Notes under the pieces: model-generated | The model's input: the letters and a program-made list of their open reading frames with translations, nothing else | Databases searched by the model: none | What the model was told of the DNA's origin: nothing | Shown here: positions 1 to 6,062 of the stretch, piece by piece | Numbering within the stretch: position 1 is the stretch's first letter | How the letters are laid out: every line of letters starts with the position of its first letter | Origin: an uncultured Oscillospiraceae bacterium | GTDB lineage: Bacteria > Bacillota > Clostridia > Oscillospirales > Oscillospiraceae | NCBI GenBank assembly: GCA_937915075.1 | Contig: CALDMA010000369.1 | Span: 1 to 11,548 of the forward strand | Direction of reading: 5' to 3' | DNA length: 11,548 bases | Made by a program: the position numbers and the translations under genes

Positions 1-982
1 CGCCCGTGTGCCACAGCCCGATGGAGAGAAGGTCCCACGGCGCCGCGCCCCATGCCTCCGCCTCGTTGATGGCGCTCCGGCTCTTTGTGGTGATGTGCAG
101 CGCCCTCCGGCCGTAGTAGACGACGCCCTCCCAGTTTTCCGCATGGTAGGCGGCCTTCTCGGCCTCGTACCAGTTTTCGCGCTGCTCGGGCACTTCCGCG
201 ATGGCGCGCATCGCCCAGCACATCGCGCTCCGCTTGTCGCCCAGCGCGTGCATACACGCCGAGAGATAGCGCATGGACGCGGCTCTTTCCTCGTCCCACA
301 CCGCGGAGGGCAGCGCGAGGTGCCTTTTCAGCTCCTCTGCGGCCTTTTGGAACATCCCGCGGTAAAGATACTCCCTGCCGAGATAATGCGCACAGCGCGC
401 GTCCTGCGGTGCTTCCTGTGCCGCCAGCTCCAGCAGCGGAAGATACTGTGCGCGGCTCTTGCGCTCGTCGGGCAGGTGCTCCGCCGCCATGCCCTCCACG
501 TTCACACAGCGGAAGAAGGGCCTGCCGTCGGAGGGAACGAGGACCTCATGCACGGGGTACTTCCACGTCGCGCACTTCGGTCGGTGGATCTTCTCGCGCA
601 GAAAGGCCGTGCCCTCGCTTCCGTCCGCGTTGCGCGAGCAGATGCAGCGGTAGGTGCCCGTCTCGGCGTCCTCCGTCCACGCTTTTTCCAGGGCTGCGCG
701 CCACCCGGGCAGCAGCACCTCGTCGAGATCCACGCACACGCAGAGGTCTGTGTCGTGCGGGATCAGCAGCATGGACAGGTTGCGCGCCACGTCGAAGCGC
801 CACGGCTCGACGGTCGTCTGACGGACGATCACGCCGCGGTCGGAGAGCTTTTCCACGGTCCGGTCGGTCGATCCGGTGTCCAGCACCGCGACGTAGTCCG
901 CCTCCGCCGCCGCGTCGCAGAAGCGGTCCACGAACGGCTCTTCGTTTCTGGCGATGGCATAAATGCAGATCTTGTGCTTCAT
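1..982 (-). CDS. Family 2 glycosyltransferase with helical C-terminal region (3' end cut by window)
   Basis: The frame stays open for 327 codons and runs off the left edge, so the C-terminus is missing. The start at 982 has GGAGG five bases upstream. The N-terminus begins KICIYAIARNEEPFV, typical of GT-A family 2 enzymes. DTGSTD (residues 35-40) matches the nucleotide-sugar loop, and DLDEVL (85-90) is the DxD-like metal-binding motif. After about residue 170 the sequence becomes alanine-rich helical pairs resembling tetratricopeptide repeats, an arrangement I know from family 2 enzymes of Firmicutes and their phages. There is no signal peptide or membrane segment, so it should be cytoplasmic. 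It follows the capsid genes with only 55 bases between, so it is probably expressed late; glycosylation of a virion protein or of the host surface are both possible. Acceptor and sugar cannot be read from the sequence. The family call is firm; the role is inferred. Confidence 0.85.
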   Translation of the reverse strand, partial: MKHKICIYAIARNEEPFVDRFCDAAAEADYVAVLDTGSTDRTVEKLSDRGVIVRQTTVEPWRFDVARNLSMLLIPHDTDLCVCVDLDEVLLPGWRAALEKAWTEDAETGTYRCICSRNADGSEGTAFLREKIHRPKCATWKYPVHEVLVPSDGRPFFRCVNVEGMAAEHLPDERKSRAQYLPLLELAAQEAPQDARCAHYLGREYLYRGMFQKAAEELKRHLALPSAVWDEERAASMRYLSACMHALGDKRSAMCWAMRAIAEVPEQRENWYEAEKAAYHAENWEGVVYYGRRALHITTKSRSAINEAEAWGAAPWDLLSIGLWHTG

Positions 983-996
983 GGTTGCCTCCAAAA

Positions 997-1030
997 GAGA
1001 GAGGGCAGGGCGCTGCGCCCCGCCCTCTCC
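997..1030 (-). terminator. GC-rich hairpin between head-fibre-like gene and glycosyltransferase, possible weak terminator
   Basis: Arms 999-1013 and 1015-1029 are complementary except for one position (1007/1021); a real loop would be about 5 bases. In the transcribed direction the stem is followed by TCTTTT and then the GGAGG of the glycosyltransferase. The U-tract is short and interrupted, so partial termination or mRNA 3'-end protection is more likely than a full stop. The ribosome site lies immediately after the stem. Confidence 0.5.
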
Positions 1031-1037
1031 GGTCGTA

Positions 1038-1277
1038 TCAGGTTGCCTTGCCGGTGGCGAGCTGCTTCACCAGCTTGTTGTGCTTGGCCTTCAGCTCGTT
1101 CACAAGCGTCACGACGGCATCGAACTCGGCCTTGGTCGGAGCCGCTCCGGCCGCGGCAGCGGCATCCGCCGCCGTGACCTTGAAATCGGCCTCCTTCATG
1201 CCGCCGTTCTTCGTCGCGCCGTGGACCTCAAGGTCGCCCAGGACCTCAAGGTTCTGAAGTCTCGTCGCGTTCTCCAT
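1038..1277 (-). CDS. Small head-fibre-like protein
   Basis: A 79-residue protein whose start at 1277 has GGAGG six bases upstream; the stop is TGA. Residues 8-22 have an alternating pattern (NLEVLGDLEVHG) like a short beta stalk. Residues 36-46 are an alanine-rich linker, and 49-72 form a likely amphipathic helix or coiled coil (FDAVVTLVNELKAKHNKL). This beta-stalk plus short coiled-coil layout, directly after the major capsid gene, resembles the small head-fibre proteins annotated in Firmicutes phages, which trimerise and project from the capsid. It begins 12 bases after the capsid stop and must share its transcript. The fibre call rests on layout and position, not a diagnostic motif; a capsid-associated protein of unknown role is the alternative. 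Confidence 0.55.
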   Translation of the reverse strand: MENATRLQNLEVLGDLEVHGATKNGGMKEADFKVTAADAAAAAGAAPTKAEFDAVVTLVNELKAKHNKLVKQLATGKAT

Positions 1278-1289
1278 GCGGCACCTCCG

Positions 1290-2291
1290 TTAAGGAAGCT
1301 CGTTGCCGCTTGCGATGCCGCCCGCGGCAAACGCGCGCCAGTCGTTGAAGGTGGCATTGAAGCGGGAGCGGCCGCGCCACACGTTCGCGTCGGTGTTCTC
1401 GTCGATGGTCGAGCGCACCGCGAGCTGGATGCGGTCATTCCACACCGCGCCGCCGTAGGTCTTGTTGTACTTGCTGTCGAGCAGCAGCCAGGGCTTCGTG
1501 CCGGCCGTGATGAACTGGTTGAGGTAGCTCCACACGATCACGGTCCAGCGGCCGTACTGGTAGTTGAAGGCGTTGTTGGCCGTCACGGGGTCCTTGTCCG
1601 CGCCGATGGCCGCGAATACCGCCTTCTTCAGATCCGCGTTCTCGGGGATTACGATGGTGTCGGGTGCCACGTCGAGGATCTCGTCGTTGTCGCCGCGGAA
1701 CAGGTGCATCGCGCTCTCCAGCTTGCCGAGCGCGTCCACGCTGAACTCGTCCTTGAAGCTGTTGCACTGGTTGTCGCCGGCGACCTTCGGGGGATGCGCC
1801 GTGTGGAACAGCGTCACGCCGTCCGCCGCGTTGATGTCAAAGCTCTTGCCGTGGTACTGCGCCGTGGCATTTCCGCGGATGGCGTTGCCCAGCAGAGCCG
1901 CGCCGAACATCTCGCGCGTGCGGTTGTAGCCGGTGAGGAAGGCGGCAGGCTGCTTCTTGAGGTCCATGAGCTTGGAGTCCTCGATCATCTCCGCGGAGAT
2001 GGCGAAGGAGTCCTTCCAGGTGTCATAGACCAGCAGCTTGCGGTAGCCCTCCTGCATACCGTCCGCGGGATACGCACCGTTCTCGCCGACCGGCTCGAAG
2101 CCGCTCATGGCGGTCATGGTGGTGAGCATATCGCCGTAGTTGTCGGAGGTACCCATCAGGAACAGGTCCTTCAGGACGCTCTGCTGCTCGAACTGCTCGC
2201 CGCGCTGTTCAAGGAACATACGGATCGGCGCCTGACACTTGCCGTATACGGAGTCGTTCAGGCCCGAGCCTTCGGAAAATACGATCTTCAT
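1290..2291 (-). CDS. Major capsid protein, HK97 fold, Mu gpT-like
   Basis: A 333-residue protein started at 2291 with AAAGGAG eight bases upstream. It should form the icosahedral shell. It has the size and composition of an HK97-fold capsid protein and no membrane segment. The stretch DGVTLFHTAHPPKVAG (about 158-172) resembles the L-F-x-T-A-H-P signature I associate with Mu gpT-like major head proteins. Residues 90-115 (DTWKDSFAISAEMIEDSK) resemble the segment before the peripheral domain in that group, and TKPWLLLDSKYN (265-276) fits the late A-domain. Position after portal, scaffold-like and decoration-like genes and before a fibre-like gene supports the call. No N-terminal prodomain is obvious, consistent with the separate scaffold-like gene upstream. 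The subfamily is less certain than the role. Confidence 0.85.
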   Translation of the reverse strand: MKIVFSEGSGLNDSVYGKCQAPIRMFLEQRGEQFEQQSVLKDLFLMGTSDNYGDMLTTMTAMSGFEPVGENGAYPADGMQEGYRKLLVYDTWKDSFAISAEMIEDSKLMDLKKQPAAFLTGYNRTREMFGAALLGNAIRGNATAQYHGKSFDINAADGVTLFHTAHPPKVAGDNQCNSFKDEFSVDALGKLESAMHLFRGDNDEILDVAPDTIVIPENADLKKAVFAAIGADKDPVTANNAFNYQYGRWTVIVWSYLNQFITAGTKPWLLLDSKYNKTYGGAVWNDRIQLAVRSTIDENTDANVWRGRSRFNATFNDWRAFAAGGIASGNELP

Positions 2292-2312
2292 AGTCTGTTC
2301 TCCTTTCCTGGC

Positions 2313-2717
2313 TTAGAAGCGGACGTGGACGGTGCCGCCCGTGCCGCTCTTGGCCTTGTCGTCGAAGTCCACGATCTCGGCGACGCCGCCGGTCGTGGTC
2401 GCGGTCACCTGCAAACCGTCGGTGTGCAGCGTGACCTTCTGGCCGATCTTCGCGCTGGAAAATGCGGCGCTGTTGGTCGTTTCATAAATGCGGTCCTTGT
2501 CCACGCGGACAACGGGGATGATCGTGCCCGCCGTGACCGCCGCATCCGCATCCTTCATGCAGATGTAGGTCGGCGCGGTGGTGCCGGTCGCAAGTGCGAG
2601 CAGGCCGTTCGTCAGAACGAGCGCAAGGCCCGCCTTCGGCGTGATCGCACTTGCCGGGAGATACTCAAACGGAGTGACCGCCCCGTGGTCGGACTGATCG
2701 GGAAAGAAACCCTTCAT
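2313..2717 (-). CDS. Capsid decoration-like protein
   Basis: A 134-residue protein starting at 2717. The Shine-Dalgarno GGAGG lies ten bases upstream and overlaps the last codons of the scaffold-like gene, so the two are translationally close. The sequence is mainly beta, rich in Thr, Ala, Val and Gly. It opens with an extended arm (SDHGAVTPFEYLPAS, 9-23), then a small barrel-like region with VTAGTIIPVVRV (61-72) and IGQKVTLHTDGLQV (91-104), and ends in a charged strand. The arm plus small beta domain, placed just before the major capsid gene, is typical of head decoration or stabilisation proteins that bind the outside of the expanded capsid. There is no signal peptide. I recognise the type by position and fold pattern rather than by a signature. 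Confidence 0.6.
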   Translation of the reverse strand: MKGFFPDQSDHGAVTPFEYLPASAITPKAGLALVLTNGLLALATGTTAPTYICMKDADAAVTAGTIIPVVRVDKDRIYETTNSAAFSSAKIGQKVTLHTDGLQVTATTTGGVAEIVDFDDKAKSGTGGTVHVRF

Positions 2718-2723
2718 GGTTTT

Positions 2724-3683
2724 TTAACCTCCTGTTTTCTTTTTCATGTAGGCTTGCACCTGTGCCTCGGTGCAGTCCGGATTGAACAGGCGGAACATCG
2801 CCATGTCCTCCGCCGAAACGCTCGGCTGTGCGTCAGAGCGCCCCGTGCCGGAGGCGGTGAGATGGTCCTTGCTCCTCGCGTTGGCGAGGGCCTGCTGGCG
2901 TCCGGCTTCTGCCATCCTGGCTTCGCGCTCGCCTCTGGTTGCAAGGTAATAGGCGTCGAGGTAGTTGTTGCCTCGTTTCACATACTCGTAAAACTCCTTG
3001 GCCTTCGGCATCGTGAGCAGGTCGCGCACGGTCTTGATGCTCGGATCGAGCTTTCCGATCTCGCTGATCTGCTCGTTGATCTCAGCCTGGGCCTTCGCTT
3101 CCTCGGCCGCCCGTTCGGCTTCTTCGCTGCGGCGAAGGATCTCCTCCGCCTTCTGTACGGCAGGGCTTTTCTGGATCGCAGCATCCAGGCTTTCCGGCGT
3201 CAGCCGTCCGGCCTTGAGGTCCTCCTGCAGCTTGGCGGCGTCATACGACTCCTTCCAGCCGCGGAACTCCTCAATGTTGCGGATCGGCTCGCCCGTGATG
3301 GTGTTCTTCAGGCCGGCCTTGGAGAAAAAGTCGTCCATTTCCGCTTTGGACCTCTGCTGTTCCTCCTCGCGTGCCTTCTGCACGGCCGCGTCGATGGCGG
3401 CCTGCTGCTCCTCACGGCGGCGCTGTGCCGCCATTTCGCGGCGCTGCTCCTCGGTCTGCTGTCCTGCCTGCGCGCTTGCCTTCGGCTCGCCCTGCGGCTC
3501 CTGTGCCGCCTGCGCGCCCGTCGGCTCCTGCGCCTCGGTCCCTCCCTCTGCCGGTTCGGCGGTCTCCGGCTCTCTCGCGCCTTCTTCGGTCGGTCCCTGC
3601 GCCGCCTTTGCCGGATCGGCGATCTCCGGCTCTTTCGCGCCTACGCCCAAGGCGTCGCAAAGCTGCTGTTCGGTGAAGCTCAT
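2724..3683 (-). CDS. Scaffold-like capsid assembly protein
   Basis: A 319-residue acidic, highly charged protein starting at 3683 with GGAG six bases upstream. Residues 15-75 are low-complexity Pro/Glu/Ala/Gln. Residues 77-115 are a strongly charged helix likely to form a coiled coil (EEQRREMAAQRRREEQQ). A compact block follows at 116-175 (MDDFFSKAGLKNTITGEPI), a second long helix at 176-210, then a region around FYEYVKRGNNYLDAYYLATRG at 231-251. The basic tail (KKKTG) could bind capsid protein. This helical, charged composition and position between portal and capsid genes are typical of internal scaffolds, which guide procapsid assembly and then leave. No serine-protease motif is visible, so a protease-scaffold fusion is unlikely. 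The N-terminal region carries an in-frame 60-base duplication. Confidence 0.7.
   Translation of the reverse strand: MSFTEQQLCDALGVGAKEPEIADPAKAAQGPTEEGAREPETAEPAEGGTEAQEPTGAQAAQEPQGEPKASAQAGQQTEEQRREMAAQRRREEQQAAIDAAVQKAREEEQQRSKAEMDDFFSKAGLKNTITGEPIRNIEEFRGWKESYDAAKLQEDLKAGRLTPESLDAAIQKSPAVQKAEEILRRSEEAERAAEEAKAQAEINEQISEIGKLDPSIKTVRDLLTMPKAKEFYEYVKRGNNYLDAYYLATRGEREARMAEAGRQQALANARSKDHLTASGTGRSDAQPSVSAEDMAMFRLFNPDCTEAQVQAYMKKKTGG
3550..3641 (-). repeat. Imperfect direct repeat, 60-base period, inside the scaffold-like gene
   Basis: The 32 bases at 3550-3581 and 3610-3641 match except at three positions and are offset by exactly 60 bases. They encode the related segments GAREPETAEPA and GAKEPEIADPA about 20 residues apart. 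The period is a multiple of three, so the frame is kept. It looks like a tandem duplication in a disordered N-terminal linker. Confidence 0.8.
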
Positions 3684-3695
3684 ATACTTCTCCTG

Positions 3696-3709
3696 CGTCC
3701 TTTCGGACG
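3696..3709 (-). promoter_or_regulatory. GAAA-tetraloop hairpin just upstream of the scaffold-like gene's ribosome site
   Basis: In the mRNA direction the sequence reads CGTCC-GAAA-GGACG, a perfect 5-bp stem capped by a GNRA tetraloop. It ends two bases before the GGAG of the scaffold-like gene. It may set RNA stability or ribosome access. The function is inferred. Confidence 0.45.
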
Positions 3710-3740
3710 GTGGATTTTCCCGCTATTCCATGCGATTTGT

Positions 3741-3756
3741 GCGGCCCTCCGGCCGC
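3741..3756 (-). repeat. GC hairpin downstream of the 43-residue gene
   Basis: GCGGCC and GGCCGC form a perfect 6-bp inverted repeat around a 4-base loop, about 8 bases after the stop of the small gene. No U-tract follows, so it is not a standard terminator. It could protect a 3' end or tune expression of the scaffold-like gene. Confidence 0.4.
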
Positions 3757-3763
3757 GTGGGTC

Positions 3764-3895
3764 TTACTTCTTGCCGCTGCGGAGGTCGCCGCCCGTCTTG
3801 ACCGTGCCCTTCTTGGCGTCCGTGGTCTGCTTGGGAGCCTTGACGACCTGTGTGCCGCCGTTCTTGATCTTGCCGGCGTAGCCGTTGTCCTGCAT
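3764..3895 (-). CDS. 43-residue basic protein of unknown function between portal and scaffold-like genes
   Basis: I place the start at 3895, where AAAGGAGG sits seven bases upstream. A longer in-frame version from 3973 would overlap the end of the portal gene and has no such site. The product is lysine- and glycine-rich (MQDNGYAGKIKNGGTQVVKA; ending LRSGKK), with no hydrophobic core, membrane segment or cysteine, so it is probably extended or partner-bound. It sits 49 bases after the portal stop and 80 bases before the scaffold-like start, in the late transcript. Its size, charge and place suggest a minor head component or assembly cofactor, but I do not recognise the family. The strong ribosome site is the best evidence that it is real. 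Confidence 0.65.
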   Translation of the reverse strand: MQDNGYAGKIKNGGTQVVKAPKQTTDAKKGTVKTGGDLRSGKK

Positions 3896-3920
3896 GACGC
3901 ATCCTCCTTTCCTCTGTCGT

Positions 3921-3937
3921 CGCGGCGTGCTGCCGCG
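3921..3937 (-). repeat. GC hairpin between portal and 43-residue gene
   Basis: CGCGGC and GCCGCG pair perfectly around a 5-base loop. It lies between the portal stop (3945) and the ribosome site of the next gene. No U-tract follows. It is one of several intercistronic stems in the head cluster. Confidence 0.4.
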
Positions 3938-3944
3938 CGATCTA

Positions 3945-6053
3945 TCAAACGCGCGTCCGCGTATTGACCTCATTCAGCGCGTCCTGCCGCGCCTGCGCCT
4001 CGACCTGCTGTACGGCCTGCGCCTGCTGCATTTGCATCTGCATCTGCATTTGCTGGGCCTGCATCTGCTGCTCGCGCGAGAGCTTCTCTTCGAGATACTT
4101 CTTCGTGCTCGCGGCCCCTGGGTAGTGCAGCTCCTCCATCTTCGACCAGAACAGGATGAGCGTTTCGGTCTGGCCGGGATCGCCGAAGGCTCCGGTCTGA
4201 AGGTTCTGCCGTGTCTCCTGCCACATCGCCTCGCGGTTCGAGGCCAGCGGAGCCGAGGTGTCGCAGCTGAAGAGGAACTGGTCGTTCCAATGCCAGCCGC
4301 CGTCGGCGTCCTGCTCCAGAAAGTCGTAACGGTTGAACTCCTCGTACACCGTCTCGCCGCGGCTGTCCTTGTAGGTCACGCTGCGCGGCTCGTCCGAGTA
4401 GGCGAGGGCATACTTGAACATCATCTCGAAAAGCTCCGCGTAGGCCGCGTCCTTCATCACGCGCTTGCTCTCCAGTCGGCCCGCCGCCTGCGCAGCTGAG
4501 AACTCCTTGGCCTTGCCGCTCGTCGCGGTGGAGTCCTGCCGGCCCTGAAAGCTGTCCGTGATGCCGAGGATCTGCCGCGCCTCCTCGTAGACGTTGGCAA
4601 GGTAGAGCAGCTCGTACTGAAGGTCGCCCTTGAAGTCGTAGACGCCGATGAGCGCCTTGTCCGCAGGCGAGCCGATGTACCAGCGCTCGCCATCCTCGGG
4701 ATCGGTGCGCAGCGTCGCATTGTCCGGCAGCGTGATCCTCGTGCCTGCCTTCACGAGCCGGTCGATGATCTTCTGCTCGATGCGGTTGATGGTGTTCTGC
4801 TGGTCCGCGATCACGTCAACATCGCTGTTGCCGAGGAGCTTGCCGTAAACGCTCACGCTCTTCTGTAAAACGATGGGGTAGAGGTCCGGCTTGTAGAACG
4901 GCACCATCGTCGGCTTCATCACCGGATTTCCGTATTCGTCCAGCCCAGGCGCCGCGCCGTCGATGTGATTGCCGAGCGCCGTTTCGACCGGCAGAAGGAT
5001 CTGCTCGTATTCCTGCTCCTTCGTCGTCCAGTCGTCCGCGCCGCACCACGGGCACGGTCCGCCGTCGTAGCGCTCCGGCTTCGGCTCCTGCGCGTCCACG
5101 GGGATCGCGTCCAGCGGCACGCCGCCGGCCATCTCCTCGGCCATCAGCCCGCCCGCGATCTCCTGCTCAGAAAGCTCCTGCGGGATCAATCCGCCGGCGA
5201 AGCCCCGCATGGGATCGGGCAGCAGGTTTCCCTCCTGCGTCTCCGCGCCGAGCACCTGCCCGCGCAGCGGCCGGACCCTGCCGCACTTCTTGCAGATCGG
5301 CTGACGCCGCGCCTGATAGTCCGTCAGGTCCAAAAGCTCGATATCGTTCACCCATTCGTAGCGGTTGATGCCGCCGCGCTCGTTGATCTCGAAGCCGATG
5401 TAGAGCGTCAGGCTGTCGTCGGTCTGGCTCTCGCCGTCCGCCGAGCGGATGTCCGGCTCGCTCTCGCCCTCGTCCGTGAGGTCCACGCCGTACTTCCGCC
5501 GGATGGCGTCCTTCGTCGTCGGCATCTTCGTGATGAACCAGTCCATGTCGCGGATGCCGGTATAAACACCGGGCTGCGGGCCGAACTGCTTCGGATGCAG
5601 CAGCGTCACCGCGATCTCGCCCACGGTGGAGTGCGTGCGCTTCGTGTTGTCCCACTCCACCAGGAAGCCTGTGCCGCCCTGAATAGGCACCGTGCGCTCG
5701 GCCATGTCGTTGATCGTCTCAAAGGGCAGGCGGTCCAGCTCGTTGCGCAGGAAGTGCTCGATGATGTTGGCGAGCCGTTCGTCCTTCTTCCGCCGCGGCG
5801 TTACCTTCGGCTGCGGGATGGTCGAGGAGACCTGGCTTTCGATGTTCTCGAAGATGATGTTGCGCACATGGCTCGTTTTCTTCGGCTGCCCGTTGCGCTT
5901 CGTGTCGCCCTCGACGAGTGGGGAGAGTGTGCGGTCGCCGTTGTAGAGCTTCTCGCGCTTGTCCATGTCGTCTACTTCGCTTTTCCACTCGTTGTCGCTC
6001 TGCTGCAATCTCTCTTGCCAGCGTGCGAGCTTTTCGCTGATCTTCCTTTCCAT
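3945..6053 (-). CDS. Portal protein, P22-like large type, with CxxC/CxxC insertion
   Basis: A 702-residue protein starting at 6053 with AGGAGG five bases upstream; that site overlaps the TAG stop of the large terminase. The portal is the dodecameric ring at one capsid vertex through which DNA enters and the tail attaches. The length and the N-terminal helical region (1-60), a beta-rich region at 120-240 and the helical core at 395-560 (including SVYGKLLGNSDVDVIADQQN, 401-420, then a long IEQKIIDRLVKAGT helix, 425-438) fit large podovirus/P22-like portals. Two cysteine pairs, CKKC (254-257) and CPWC (334-337), flank an acidic Gly/Pro-rich segment and resemble a zinc ribbon inserted in the wing region. 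The C-terminal 660-690 is almost wholly Gln, Met and Ala and likely helical, like the barrel or crown tail of long portals. Position directly after the large terminase supports the call. Confidence 0.88.
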   Translation of the reverse strand: MERKISEKLARWQERLQQSDNEWKSEVDDMDKREKLYNGDRTLSPLVEGDTKRNGQPKKTSHVRNIIFENIESQVSSTIPQPKVTPRRKKDERLANIIEHFLRNELDRLPFETINDMAERTVPIQGGTGFLVEWDNTKRTHSTVGEIAVTLLHPKQFGPQPGVYTGIRDMDWFITKMPTTKDAIRRKYGVDLTDEGESEPDIRSADGESQTDDSLTLYIGFEINERGGINRYEWVNDIELLDLTDYQARRQPICKKCGRVRPLRGQVLGAETQEGNLLPDPMRGFAGGLIPQELSEQEIAGGLMAEEMAGGVPLDAIPVDAQEPKPERYDGGPCPWCGADDWTTKEQEYEQILLPVETALGNHIDGAAPGLDEYGNPVMKPTMVPFYKPDLYPIVLQKSVSVYGKLLGNSDVDVIADQQNTINRIEQKIIDRLVKAGTRITLPDNATLRTDPEDGERWYIGSPADKALIGVYDFKGDLQYELLYLANVYEEARQILGITDSFQGRQDSTATSGKAKEFSAAQAAGRLESKRVMKDAAYAELFEMMFKYALAYSDEPRSVTYKDSRGETVYEEFNRYDFLEQDADGGWHWNDQFLFSCDTSAPLASNREAMWQETRQNLQTGAFGDPGQTETLILFWSKMEELHYPGAASTKKYLEEKLSREQQMQAQQMQMQMQMQQAQAVQQVEAQARQDALNEVNTRTRV
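4028..4068 (-). repeat. Short-period repeat encoding the Gln/Met tail of the portal
   Basis: Six-base units of the type TGCATC/TGCATT recur several times, giving the QMQMQMQ run near the portal C-terminus (about residues 664-676). It keeps the reading frame and could change copy number by slippage. Confidence 0.6.
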
Positions 6054-6062
6054 GCTTTCCTC

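Noticed and set aside
963..3881. A 972-codon open frame on the plus strand across the capsid genes
   Set aside because: It lies opposite confidently identified capsid, decoration and scaffold-like genes, is rich in Arg, Leu and His as expected for an antisense frame in GC-rich DNA, and has no ribosome site of the kind seen elsewhere.
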